In this document: positions 7,330 to 15,842 of the stretch, one piece after another
Layout of the letters: each line of letters opens with the position of its first letter
Numbering within the stretch: the stretch's first letter is position 1
Source of the DNA: CBDDCQ01 sp965226285
GTDB lineage: Bacteria > Bacteroidota > Bacteroidia > Flavobacteriales > Ichthyobacteriaceae
NCBI GenBank assembly: GCA_965226285.1
Contig: CBDDCQ010000004.1
Location: forward strand, 1-64,000
DNA: 64,000 nucleotides
Direction of reading: 5' to 3'
Translations under genes and position numbers: made by a program
The notes under the pieces: generated by a model
Database searches by the model: none
What the model saw: the letters and a program-made list of their open reading frames with translations, nothing else
What the model was told of the DNA's origin: nothing

Positions 7330-9822
7330 CTAATAAACCACCGTCACCCGTTCTTTATCCTTTTCATTTAGCCCAAACAAATTTAACCAATTTTCTAAAG
7401 ATATATCACTGTAACCGTCAATATAGATTTGGCATTCGTCTATGGGACAAACACAAGGGTTTGTCCCTACCGTTTCCCATTTGTCAAGTGATATTTCCCC
7501 CAGTACATATAAAAATTTTCCATTATCAACCTCCCCTTGCTCCCCTCCTTTAAGTGAGTTGCTGACCTCTCCTTGAAATTCCCCTCCTTTTAAGGAGGGG
7601 TTAGGGGTGGTTGTTTCCACCAAATATAATTTATCCGCTATCAATTCTTTAAAGGATGTATGCAAGGGTTTACCAGTCCCACAAAGCATATTGTATAGCG
7701 TATCCGCGGCGGTTTTCCGTTCGTTTACCAATCTAAACAAACCGTCTTGTTCTGCCAATTTTGGTTTTTTGGTGAGTGAAAAGACTTTATAGCCGATGTC
7801 CAATTGAGATTGCGGGTCAAGCCCGCAATGACTTTGCGCGTGTGGTTGAGATTGCGGGTCGTTGCCCGCGATGACTTTCTGCTTGTCTTTATGGCGGACT
7901 TGATTCGCCATCTCATCTTTAAATAGAGATTCCGCATCAAGTGCGGAATGACTTTTTGGTGCGGAATGGCTTTTTGGTTCGGAATGACTTTTTGGTTGCG
8001 TGGAATCACCCTTTCTTGTCATTGCGGACTTGTTCCGCAATCTCTCCCCCGCCCTATTTAACCGTTCTATTGTAATGCTACTAATCACAGGTTCAAAATT
8101 ATTTTCCCTGCAAAATTTATAGGCTTCTGCATTCTTCTTTTTATCTATTTTCTCGTCCCATTGCACCAAAATAAATTTTCTTTGTTTCCCCACTTGCATT
8201 GAGCCTGCCGAAATGTCTTCTGCGTTGAGTTGCATGACGGCATCGCCCGTTGTTCCACTACCTGCGAAAAAGTCTAGGATGAGGTCGTTAGGCTTAGCTC
8301 CTATTCTTAAACATTTTTTTATAATTTCAGTTGATTTGGGGAAATCAAACACGCCTGATTTTAGTAATGTTGATACTAATTCTTTTCCATTTTCATGGTT
8401 AATGTTTTTTTCAATCCATAATGTTTTTTCTTTTGAAGTTGCACCTCCTTTAGGAATATAATCCTTTCTAAAAACTCTCCAAATTCCATCTTTTGTCTTT
8501 TTTGCGGTTAGGAAATTAAAATCTTTAACAATTTTATCCTTACTCCAAGTCCAACACCCATCTTCTTTTTTAGAATTTAAAGGCAAAGCTGTTTCACTAA
8601 ATTTTTCAGTTTTTTCTAAAGATATATCTCTTGTTTCTGGATTTATATAAATTGGAAAATAAAGATTTGGGCGAGTTATACGATTAAATTGAGAAGAACC
8701 TCTATTTCTTAATTCTAAAAGTCTATAATTTCCAATTTCATCTTTCATATTATATTCTTTCATGGTTTTTTCAGACTTTGGAATTTCTAAAATTTTTGCC
8801 TCATTTATATTTTTACTAAATACCAATATATACTCGAAAGTTTTTGCTAAAAATTTATCTAATTGTCTTCCTCTTGGGTTCGTTTGGGCTACAATTTGCC
8901 CTAAAAAATTCTCCTCCCCAAAAATTTCATCGCACATGATTTTTAGGTTGGCTTGTTCGTTGTCGTCTATGCTAATAAAAATAACGCCATCCTCTTTTAG
9001 CAAATCCCTTGCCAATTTTAAACGCGGGTACATAAAAGCAAGCCAACCGCTATGGCTTCGGGTGCCGTAAACATTTTGTAAAAAATCGGTGGTGTTTTCA
9101 TCTAAGCCAAAATTTTCTATCAATTCCTCTTCGCTTTGCTTAAAGTTATCGTTGTAAATAAAATTTTCACTTTTGGTGTTATAGGGCGGGTCAATGTAAA
9201 TCATTTTGATTTTTTCAAAATAATTTTGTTTTAGGATTTTTAGTACTTCTAAATTGTCACCTCTTATTACGGTGTTTTGAGATTGCGGGTCAAGCCCACA
9301 ATGACCTTGTGTGTGTGGTTGAGATTGCGGGTCAAGCCCACAATGACCTTGTGTGTGTGGTTGAGATTGCGGGTCAAGCCCACAATGACCTTGTGTGTGT
9401 GGTTGAGATTGCGGGTCAAGCCCGCAATGACCTTGTGTGTGTGGTTGAGATTGCGGGTCATCGCCCGCAATGACTGTGGCGTTTTGGTCATTCCGCACTT
9501 GATGCGGAATCTTGGATTGTTTGGGTTCAAATTGTAATTCAAATGCCGTTTCACTATCGGCTTTTGCCCTTGCAATCCCTTTGCCTGCAAATGTCAATTC
9601 ATATCCCTTGTTGTTGCTTGTAGAGACAAAAGATTTTTTGTCTCTACTGCAATCGTCCACAAAATCTTGTAAGGCGGTGGTATTTATTTGATTATCAGAG
9701 TTTACCAAATTTGGTATCAGTTTTTTAAGGGTTGCTAATTTTTCGTTTTTGTGTTGAGACAAATTGCAATTTGTCTGTACAGTTTTAATGCTGTTTTTTT
9801 CTGCGTCTTGTTTTTTAATCAT
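7330..9822 (-). CDS. mod: Type III restriction-modification methylase Mod, copy 2
   Basis: Complete 830-residue N6-adenine methyltransferase of the type III Mod family. D211-PPYNTKSENF is catalytic motif IV and D517-FFAGSGTT is the AdoMet motif I. The target-recognition region between them (about residues 275-500; GQIVAQTNPRGRQ to LLKSGVFDFPKS) is unrelated to that of copy 1, whereas sequence outside it is almost the same. So the two enzymes should methylate different sites. The frame contains palindromic repeats of at least four kinds: near residue 20 (QTNCNLSQ), 107-185, 590-680, 735-765 (NPSLKGGEF) and about 785 (VGTNPCVCPID). Without these the protein would be much closer to the usual Mod size. 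A TAATTTTG promoter lies at 9890-9897. No res gene is adjacent in this window. Confidence 0.92.
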   Translation of the reverse strand: MIKKQDAEKNSIKTVQTNCNLSQHKNEKLATLKKLIPNLVNSDNQINTTALQDFVDDCSRDKKSFVSTSNNKGYELTFAGKGIARAKADSETAFELQFEPKQSKIPHQVRNDQNATVIAGDDPQSQPHTQGHCGLDPQSQPHTQGHCGLDPQSQPHTQGHCGLDPQSQPHTQGHCGLDPQSQNTVIRGDNLEVLKILKQNYFEKIKMIYIDPPYNTKSENFIYNDNFKQSEEELIENFGLDENTTDFLQNVYGTRSHSGWLAFMYPRLKLARDLLKEDGVIFISIDDNEQANLKIMCDEIFGEENFLGQIVAQTNPRGRQLDKFLAKTFEYILVFSKNINEAKILEIPKSEKTMKEYNMKDEIGNYRLLELRNRGSSQFNRITRPNLYFPIYINPETRDISLEKTEKFSETALPLNSKKEDGCWTWSKDKIVKDFNFLTAKKTKDGIWRVFRKDYIPKGGATSKEKTLWIEKNINHENGKELVSTLLKSGVFDFPKSTEIIKKCLRIGAKPNDLILDFFAGSGTTGDAVMQLNAEDISAGSMQVGKQRKFILVQWDEKIDKKKNAEAYKFCRENNFEPVISSITIERLNRAGERLRNKSAMTRKGDSTQPKSHSEPKSHSAPKSHSALDAESLFKDEMANQVRHKDKQKVIAGNDPQSQPHAQSHCGLDPQSQLDIGYKVFSLTKKPKLAEQDGLFRLVNERKTAADTLYNMLCGTGKPLHTSFKELIADKLYLVETTTPNPSLKGGEFQGEVSNSLKGGEQGEVDNGKFLYVLGEISLDKWETVGTNPCVCPIDECQIYIDGYSDISLENWLNLFGLNEKDKERVTVVY
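7500..7610. repeat. Insertion of CCTCCTTTTAAGGAGG-type palindromes in mod copy 2
   Basis: Two related inverted repeats, the clearer one CCCCTCCTTTTAAGGAGGGG at about 7580-7599, lie in frame and encode NPSLKGGEF and NSLKGGEQGEV. A further inverted repeat just downstream in the gene (GGGACAAAC/GTTTGTCCC, about 7444-7469) encodes VGTNPCVCPID. Mod copy 1 has no such element at the matching place within the window (VEEIPHQVRND instead). Confidence 0.75.
7807..8045. repeat. Cluster of palindromes in the C-terminal third of mod copy 2
   Basis: Inverted repeats with GCGGGTCAAGCCCGC-type cores at 7807-7832, 7851-7875 and 8020-8045 and with CCGCATCAAGTGCGG-type cores at about 7890-7912 and 7927-7952. 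The last is followed by short imperfect echoes (GGAATGACTTTTTGGT) at 7946-8000 that encode PKSHSEPKSHSAPKSHS. Confidence 0.8.
9279..9515. repeat. Tandem 42-bp palindrome units in mod copy 2
   Basis: Units start at 9279, 9321, 9363, 9405 and 9447, spaced exactly 42 bp (14 codons, encoding HTQGHCGLDPQSQP). A palindrome of the second kind follows at 9490-9515. Three of the units carry CCCACAATG in place of CCCGCAATG, which turns one stem pair into G-T and marks them as copies of one another. Confidence 0.9.
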
Positions 9823-9889
9823 TTTTTAAGTAAATAGTACGATATATTCATCATTAGTTTTTTCGTTTGGGATTGCTTTGGGAAAGGAG

Positions 9890-9897
9890 CAAAATTA
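9890..9897 (-). promoter_or_regulatory. mod: -7 promoter motif for mod copy 2
   Basis: Reads TAATTTTG on the minus strand, fitting TAnnTTTG, with a leader of about 60 bases to the ATG at 9822. Confidence 0.5.
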
Positions 9898-10018
9898 AAG
9901 TAGTTAGAGTTTATGGGTTACTTTTCTGTAAATTTTAATAAGGAATCTTCATTTATTGTATTAATTTGAATAGTGTTAGCAAATAGATTTTTTAATTGTG
10001 TATTGTTTATGGGCTTAT

Positions 10019-10582
10019 TTATTTAAGCATAATGAAAATACACATTCCCATAACTATAGAAGAGATCACCATTACCCAATCGCGTTTTTGGATATTGAAC
10101 ATGCCAAGCAGTAGAAAGCGTAGAATCAAAAAGAGAAGTACTATGATAATTTGTCCTATTTCTAATCCTATGTTGAAACCCAACAAAGGGATAAGTATTT
10201 CATCTGCTTCTACCAAAATAGATTTCAAGTAATTTGAGAATCCCATGCCGTGTATAGTACCAAATACAATTGCTAAAAGATAATTGAATTTGATATTTTT
10301 ATTTTTAGATGGAGATAGTATATTTTTGGAAGCAGTAAGACATATAGTAATGGGTATTAAAAGTTCGATAAAATCAGAGTCTACAGTTAATATGTCAAGT
10401 GTGGAGATAGCCAAAGTAATAGAGTGCCCTAAGGTAAATGCAGTGACTAAGATTAGAATTTGTTTAAGATTTTTAAAACTGTGTAAACATATCAAAACTA
10501 TAATAAATAAGATATGATCGTATCCATTGACATCTAAAATATGTTTAAGACCTAATTCAAGATATAATAATAAATCATTCAT
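10019..10582 (-). CDS. HupE/UreJ family membrane protein
   Basis: A 187-residue protein with five to six hydrophobic helices. The family signatures are visible: GLKHILDVNGYDHILF at residues 11-26, AFTLGHSITL, the central PITICLTASKNI, GTIHGMGFSNYL and GFNIGLEIGQ. The histidines (His14, the His of YDHILF, the His of LGHS and the His of IHGMGF) are the conserved ones. HupE and UreJ relatives are membrane proteins thought to move nickel or another divalent metal. No urease or hydrogenase gene is nearby, so the substrate cannot be inferred. A TACCTTTG motif at 10621-10628 gives a leader of about 30 bases. It is divergent from the flippase gene. Confidence 0.85.
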   Translation of the reverse strand: MNDLLLYLELGLKHILDVNGYDHILFIIVLICLHSFKNLKQILILVTAFTLGHSITLAISTLDILTVDSDFIELLIPITICLTASKNILSPSKNKNIKFNYLLAIVFGTIHGMGFSNYLKSILVEADEILIPLLGFNIGLEIGQIIIVLLFLILRFLLLGMFNIQKRDWVMVISSIVMGMCIFIMLK

Positions 10583-10620
10583 TTCTTTTTGTTTATAATC
10601 AATTGTTTAAAAATGTGCGT

Positions 10621-10628
10621 CAAAGGTA
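10621..10628 (-). promoter_or_regulatory. -7 promoter motif for the HupE/UreJ-like gene
   Basis: Minus strand TACCTTTG, fitting TAnnTTTG, about 39 bases before the ATG. Confidence 0.5.
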
Positions 10629-10670
10629 ACTATTTTTAGGTATCATTACTTAAATCATAAAAAAGTTTAG

Positions 10671-10678
10671 TATATTTG
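10671..10678 (+). promoter_or_regulatory. -7 promoter motif for the flippase/acyltransferase pair
   Basis: TATATTTG on the plus strand, about 50 bases before the likely TTG start at 10728. It forms a divergent promoter pair with 10621-10628. Confidence 0.55.
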
Positions 10679-10727
10679 CATATGTTGTTAACCTAAAAAA
10701 TATTAAAATTAGGGTATATTTTTAATT

Positions 10728-12035
10728 TTGCTAAGGAAAATATTAAATATCGTAAGAGGAGCAAATTTTATTTCATTATTTGGCAATGGGATGAGTGCTA
10801 TGTTTAACCTTTTTTCTTTTATGATTATAGCCCGTGTATTCAGTAAAGAGGATATGGGAAAATGGCTATTATTTTTAACTGCTATAGGTTTTTTTGATAT
10901 GTTTAGAGCAGGTCTTATTCGCTCAGCACTAGTTAAATTTTCTGCTAAGGATACTAAAAATGAAAGTATTGCTTCATCTTGGATAATAGCCTTTATCATA
11001 AGCATTCTCATAGCATCCATATTAATATTAGCAAATACTTTATTTGATAAACAAATTACTCGACATCATTTTGATATATTTTTTACTTGGTATCCATTAT
11101 TAGTATTTTGTAACTTGCCTTTCTTTATAAGTACTTGGTATATGCAAGCCAAGTATAAGTTTTTACCTATATTTTTGCTCAGGTTGTGTATAGTACTCCC
11201 TTATCTAAGTATATCTATTTATGGGTATTACAAAGGCTTAAATATAGATATATTAGTAAGGGCTTATATCGCTTGGAATATCTTAGCTTCTATAGTAGCA
11301 ATATTAATAGGTTGGAGTGGCATAAAGTATATTTTCAAAGCAAGTAGAATGACTATAAAGAGGCAACTTAATTTTGGAAAATACAGTTTAGGAACAGTAA
11401 TTGGTACTAACCTTTTAAAAAGTTCTGATACTTTTATCATTAATATTATGATGGGGAGTACATTTGTTGCTTTTTATAATATACCTTATAGAATTATAGA
11501 ACTTGTAGAAGTTCCTGTAAGGAGTTTTGGAGCTACTCTATTTCCTAAAATGGCTAAGAACAGTAGTAATAAAGATAGGGCTGCCTATATATTCAATTAT
11601 TATGTGAGTTTGGTTACTTTAATTTTAGTACCGGTATATATATTTTGTTTTATTTTTTCAGATGAATTGGTATTGATATTAGGTGGAGAAAAATATTTGC
11701 CCTATGCATCACTATTTAAAATTTTTATAATATACGCCTTACTATTACCTTTGGATAGGTATTTGGGTATTGCATTAGATAGTTTGAATTGTCCTAAATA
11801 CAATATGATAAAAATATTTTTGATGGTAGTATTTAATATACTAGGAGATATTATAGTTATTATATATTTTAAAAGTATCTATGCCGTAGCAATGATTACG
11901 ATAGGTACAATATCTGTTGGGATATTGTTTGGAATGTTTCGATTAAAAAAAGAAATAAAAACAAGTATAGCTTTAATTTTACGCACAGGGTTAGAATTCA
12001 TAAAACATAAAATACAAAAAATTGAATACAAATAA
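10728..12035 (+). CDS. Polysaccharide flippase (Wzx-like, MOP superfamily)
   Basis: A 435-residue integral membrane protein with about twelve hydrophobic helices along its length and the N-terminal pattern of lipid-linked oligosaccharide flippases (ISLFGNGMSAMFNLFSFMII, RVFSKEDMGKWLLF). The family moves lipid-linked sugar units across the inner membrane. The chosen start is a TTG (LRKILNIV); the first in-frame ATG (MSAMFNLF) would cut into the first helix. It overlaps the acyltransferase gene by 14 bases, so the two are translated together. No glycosyltransferase is near, so the rest of the pathway must be elsewhere. Confidence 0.85.
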   Translation: MLRKILNIVRGANFISLFGNGMSAMFNLFSFMIIARVFSKEDMGKWLLFLTAIGFFDMFRAGLIRSALVKFSAKDTKNESIASSWIIAFIISILIASILILANTLFDKQITRHHFDIFFTWYPLLVFCNLPFFISTWYMQAKYKFLPIFLLRLCIVLPYLSISIYGYYKGLNIDILVRAYIAWNILASIVAILIGWSGIKYIFKASRMTIKRQLNFGKYSLGTVIGTNLLKSSDTFIINIMMGSTFVAFYNIPYRIIELVEVPVRSFGATLFPKMAKNSSNKDRAAYIFNYYVSLVTLILVPVYIFCFIFSDELVLILGGEKYLPYASLFKIFIIYALLLPLDRYLGIALDSLNCPKYNMIKIFLMVVFNILGDIIVIIYFKSIYAVAMITIGTISVGILFGMFRLKKEIKTSIALILRTGLEFIKHKIQKIEYK

Positions 12036-13149
12036 AACACAAGAGAAAAAAGTATATTTTTCAGGGTTGAATGCAGTCAGATTTTTTGCTGCTACAGCAG
12101 TTATATTTCATCATATAGAACAGAATAAATTTTGGTTTAACATTCCAAATCATTGGGATACTCCTTTTATTGATGCTTTGGGACACAAAGCCGTTTCACT
12201 ATTTTTTGTATTAAGTGGTTTTTTAATTACTTATTTACTTATGGATGAAGTGAGAAAAACCAATACTGTATCAGTAAAAAAGTTTTATCTTCGAAGAATA
12301 TTAAGGATATGGCCTTTATATTATTTACTCATCACTATCGGCTTTTTTGTATTACCTTATATATTAGACTACGATTTGTTCCCTCAGCAAATACAGAAAC
12401 ATTTTAGTTTTAAATGGTTTATAGTGTATTTGTTATTATTTCCTAACCTAGTTCGTGTATGGGGTAGAACCATGATAGGGTTAAATCAATCTTGGAGCAT
12501 AGGAGTAGAAGAACAATTTTATATTATTTGGCCACTTCTAATTAAGAAATTTAAAGATTGTATCTTAAAGTTTTTGATTATTTTTATCATTCTAAAGATG
12601 TTTTTGCAAATATTACTTTATTTTATAGATGAAAATTTGTATAAATTATTTTCATTATTACAAATAGAACAAATGGCAGTAGGAGCTATAGGGGCTTATA
12701 TATTATTTCACAATAAACAAAAATTGTTAAAAATCATCTATCATACCTTTACCCAGATAATTATTTTTGTAGCTTTGATAATGATTATGTTGTCGGGTAT
12801 ACATTTTATAGGAATTACCATTATAGAAGGAGTTGTATTTACTTTATTTATAATGAACGTATCAGTAAATGACAATTTCAAATTTAAATTAGAAAATAAA
12901 CTCTTTACTCGTTTAGGTAATATCTCGTATGGGATATATATGTATCATACTATGGTAATTGCATTATTGATGAACTTTCTATATCAAACGCCATTAAAAG
13001 ATAATCTAGTAACATTCAATATTGTGCTATATACAGGTTCTGTATTGATTACATTATTAATATCAGATTTGTCTTACCGTTATTTTGAAATGGGATTCTT
13101 AAAATTAAAAAGTAAATTTCAAATAATAAAAAGTACAGATAAAAAATAA
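12022..13149 (+). CDS. Acyltransferase family 3 (OafA/YrhL-type) membrane protein
   Basis: A 375-residue membrane acyltransferase. The family opening GLNAVRFFAATAVIFHHIEQ (with the key His in IFHH), LFFVLSGFLITYLL, the basic RRILRIWPLYYLL and QSWSIGVEEQFYIIWPLL are all present, and about ten helices follow. Members transfer acetyl or other acyl groups to sugars of O-antigen, capsule or other surface polymers. Start is TTG at 12022, inside the end of the flippase gene. With that gene it suggests export and modification of a surface glycan. Confidence 0.9.
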   Translation: MNTNKTQEKKVYFSGLNAVRFFAATAVIFHHIEQNKFWFNIPNHWDTPFIDALGHKAVSLFFVLSGFLITYLLMDEVRKTNTVSVKKFYLRRILRIWPLYYLLITIGFFVLPYILDYDLFPQQIQKHFSFKWFIVYLLLFPNLVRVWGRTMIGLNQSWSIGVEEQFYIIWPLLIKKFKDCILKFLIIFIILKMFLQILLYFIDENLYKLFSLLQIEQMAVGAIGAYILFHNKQKLLKIIYHTFTQIIIFVALIMIMLSGIHFIGITIIEGVVFTLFIMNVSVNDNFKFKLENKLFTRLGNISYGIYMYHTMVIALLMNFLYQTPLKDNLVTFNIVLYTGSVLITLLISDLSYRYFEMGFLKLKSKFQIIKSTDKK

Positions 13150-13188
13150 ACTACTCTTGCACTGAGAAATCTTAGATTTAATATCTTT

Positions 13189-13767
13189 ATGCCAACTAAT
13201 AAAATAGTCATTACTTCTGTAGGATCCATATCTGCTTTAGGCAATGACTCCATAAGTATATACCGTAATTATCTTACAGAAGAAACACTTATCAAAACCA
13301 AATACATAGGTAAAAATCGAGTTCTATGCAGTAGTATAGCCTCAGCCTATTACTTACAGATGGAGTTACTTAAAAAAGAAAACAAATATAAACATTTAGA
13401 TATGGGAACATGTTTTCAAAAGTCTATGCAAATGGCTATACAAAGAATAAATCCCAATGATATAGATATAATTGTAACACACACATCCGGAACGATAAAA
13501 GGAGATTTGGCTGAATATTATGCCATAGAAAAAATATTTGGAAAGAACACTCCCTTAATTACAAATAATAAATGGAAGATAGATCATATTTTAGGGGCTT
13601 CAGGTGCCTTTAGTATAGAATATGCTATATTAATGCTGCAAAATAATGATTTTATAAATGTACCTTTTTTAGAAAAACAATATCAAACCCAAAATCTAAA
13701 TAAAATACTCATCAATGCTGTAGGGTTTGGAGGTAATGCTGTAAGTATATTGATGGGTAAAGCATAG
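13189..13767 (+). CDS. Short beta-ketoacyl-synthase-like protein lacking the active-site cysteine domain
   Basis: 192 residues against about 400 for a ketoacyl-ACP synthase. Residues 5-30 (KIVITSVGSISALGNDS) match the N-terminus of the fold, and residues 70-192 match the C-terminal half. In THTSGTIKGDLAEYYAIEKI, His98 fits the first catalytic histidine, and in NKWKIDHILGASGAF, Lys128 and His133 fit the conserved Lys and second His. The segment that carries the nucleophilic Cys is missing, and there is no frame disruption, so this is a built-in shortening. It may be a partner or chain-length subunit, or a degraded paralogue. No acyl carrier protein lies nearby. Start ATG at 13189, 39 bases after the acyltransferase gene. 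Confidence 0.7.
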   Translation: MPTNKIVITSVGSISALGNDSISIYRNYLTEETLIKTKYIGKNRVLCSSIASAYYLQMELLKKENKYKHLDMGTCFQKSMQMAIQRINPNDIDIIVTHTSGTIKGDLAEYYAIEKIFGKNTPLITNNKWKIDHILGASGAFSIEYAILMLQNNDFINVPFLEKQYQTQNLNKILINAVGFGGNAVSILMGKA

Positions 13768-13901
13768 CATCATAAACAATTACACTAACTATATATCCAA
13801 TTAAATAGTTTTTACTTTCAATTCAAACAAAATTATACGAATAGGTATCGAGTTTTTATTACATTGCGCCAAAATTAAATAATTAATATTCTTAAAACAT
13901 C

Positions 13902-15842
13902 ATGAAAAAGTCAATCATTTTATTTTTATTGTTTTGGTGTGTCATAGCAAATGCTCAAAAAATGTATGTTACAGAATTTAAAAAAGTTAATTCTTTAGAA
14001 GCTAGACTACACTCCCAGAGAGATATTAATGGCGAAAAATGTGCAGTTATCAAAATTAATACTGCTTTAGAAAACCTACGATTCGACAGTGCTTATGGAG
14101 TTACTAAAGTAGAACAAAAAAATGGAGAATACTGGATATATGTTTCTCCTGCTGAAGTAAGGCTAGAAGTATTTACTAAAGGATATGAAAAACTCAAATA
14201 TAATATACCTCTTTCTGTAGAAGAACTTACTACTTATGAGATGACCTTGAGAGTAGATACCAAAATAGTAAAACGAGAAGAAAGTGTACTCCCTGGTTTT
14301 TTAATTATAAATAGTCAGCCACAAGGTGCTATAGTATATATAAACGGTAAAAATACTGGAAGAAAAACTCCATTTCAAAAATCTTTACCTGTGGGTAGAC
14401 ATCAAATTACTACAAAACTGAGCTACTACCAAACTACTATAAATCAAATAGTAATAGAAGAGGCACAAACAGAAAAACTAAATCTTATACTCAAACCTCT
14501 ATTCACTTCCCTAGAAGTAACCTCTGTACCTAGTGGAGCTGAAATTATTATCGACTCGATGCCTACGGGTAAAAATACTCCTTATACCTTTAATAGAATA
14601 CTAAAGGGGGAACATACGATTACTGTAAATAGACCTATGTATCAAACTTTTGAACAAAAGTTAGACTTACAATCTCATGAGAAATTAGATTTTCGTCTTA
14701 AACCTATATTTGGGGTACTCAATGTAAATGCTCCATTAGGTTCCGATATATACATAGATAAACGTAAAGTAGGAACTTCTCGCATCACTAAAAAATTAGC
14801 GGAGGGAATGTACTTTGTGGAAGTCAAACGAGAAGGGTACGAAACGAAAAGTTATAGAATAGATGTATTTAGAGAACAAACAAAAAATTTGAATGTAAAT
14901 AACTTAGTCAGAGAAAAAGGGATTTTAGAAATCATATCTACTCCATTTGAATCAGATGTATATGTAAATGGTAAACACATAGGAAAAACACCTTTGGTAA
15001 AAAGATATCCTGTAGGGAATTACAATATAGTTATCCAAAAAAATGGATATGTATCTAAAAGATTAAAAGGCTCGATAGAGGGAGGTAAGCAAGTTCTTAT
15101 AGAGGAAGTTTTAACTCCTTTGCCTAAGAAAAACAAAAAGCCTAAAAGGTATTATGCAGAAGATAGTTATAATAGTTATAACGCTAGAAATGGTTTTAAA
15201 AATCTAAAAGATCATTTTAGTGATATGGATAGTGAATTTAAAAGACCAGATAGTAGTACTGAATCTAAAAGAATGGTTAGTGGCACTGAATCTAAAAGAA
15301 TGGTTAGTGGTAGTGAATTTAAAAGAACGGATAGTGAAAGTACAGTAAGAGATAGTGAATCTATAAGTAATGCTATTTTAGGATTAGAGAAACCGAGTCG
15401 TTCAAAAGTGTTTATTGCTTCTGCTTTACTTCCGGGATTAGGTAGATATATTGCCAAACAAGATAAGAATATTACCCCAATAATTGTGTATACTGGGGCA
15501 ATAGCAGCTTTAGTAAGTGCTTCTATGAACGAGAGATATAAAGCAGAGAATTACTATTTGATGTATAAAGATTATAGAAATTCTAATACTAGTTTTTCCA
15601 ATGATAGGTACACGTATTACTCCCACAACTGGCATTACTCTAAGAAAATGTATGAAAAATACGAAGCAAGACTAAAATTATCTAATGTACTCATGTATGC
15701 TGCTATAGGTATATATACTCTTAACTTATTAGAGGCTCTATTTTTAGAAATAGAAGAACAAGGTGGAATAGCTATAGATATTAATCCAACATACGATTTA
15801 AATACTAATACTCCTATGTTGTCTTTGAATATTAATTTTTAA
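13902..15842 (+). CDS. PEGA-repeat surface protein with C-terminal membrane region
   Basis: A 646-residue exported protein. Residues 1-18 are a signal peptide (ends ANA-QK). Residues 20-125 are a domain shared with the 16574-18229 paralogue. Four PEGA-type repeats follow at about 132-197, 200-268, 270-335 and 338-403, with cores such as SQPQGAIVYINGKNTG and SVPSGAEIIIDSMPTG. Residues about 435-495 are a Ser/Asp-rich linker encoded by 27-bp tandem repeats at 15256-15345 (TESKRMVSG). The last 140 residues contain ASALLPGLGRYIAKQ and two hydrophobic segments. PEGA domains are linked to surface or cell-wall proteins. It heads a cluster with its paralogue and an LPP20-like protein. Confidence 0.8.
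   Translation: MKKSIILFLLFWCVIANAQKMYVTEFKKVNSLEARLHSQRDINGEKCAVIKINTALENLRFDSAYGVTKVEQKNGEYWIYVSPAEVRLEVFTKGYEKLKYNIPLSVEELTTYEMTLRVDTKIVKREESVLPGFLIINSQPQGAIVYINGKNTGRKTPFQKSLPVGRHQITTKLSYYQTTINQIVIEEAQTEKLNLILKPLFTSLEVTSVPSGAEIIIDSMPTGKNTPYTFNRILKGEHTITVNRPMYQTFEQKLDLQSHEKLDFRLKPIFGVLNVNAPLGSDIYIDKRKVGTSRITKKLAEGMYFVEVKREGYETKSYRIDVFREQTKNLNVNNLVREKGILEIISTPFESDVYVNGKHIGKTPLVKRYPVGNYNIVIQKNGYVSKRLKGSIEGGKQVLIEEVLTPLPKKNKKPKRYYAEDSYNSYNARNGFKNLKDHFSDMDSEFKRPDSSTESKRMVSGTESKRMVSGSEFKRTDSESTVRDSESISNAILGLEKPSRSKVFIASALLPGLGRYIAKQDKNITPIIVYTGAIAALVSASMNERYKAENYYLMYKDYRNSNTSFSNDRYTYYSHNWHYSKKMYEKYEARLKLSNVLMYAAIGIYTLNLLEALFLEIEEQGGIAIDINPTYDLNTNTPMLSLNINF
15223..15345 (+). repeat. 27-bp tandem repeats in the PEGA protein linker
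   Basis: Units encoding variants of TESKRMVSG or SEFKRTDSE, 9 codons each, about four copies. The paralogue at 16574-18229 lacks this linker, so it grew after the duplication. Confidence 0.7.

Noticed and set aside
9279..9475. Possible CRISPR array
   Set aside because: Units are contiguous 42-bp tandem copies with no variable spacers, lie inside a coding frame, and no cas gene is near.
9277..9537. Plus-strand open frame with five repeats of RLRVKPTMTLCVW
   Set aside because: It is the reverse reading of the in-frame palindrome array of mod copy 2; palindromes lack stops in several frames, so openness is not evidence of a gene.
9267..9590. Second minus-strand open frame through the same repeats (HKVIAGLTRNL repeats)
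   Set aside because: Shadow of the mod frame in the repeat array; no start context and no similarity outside the repeats.
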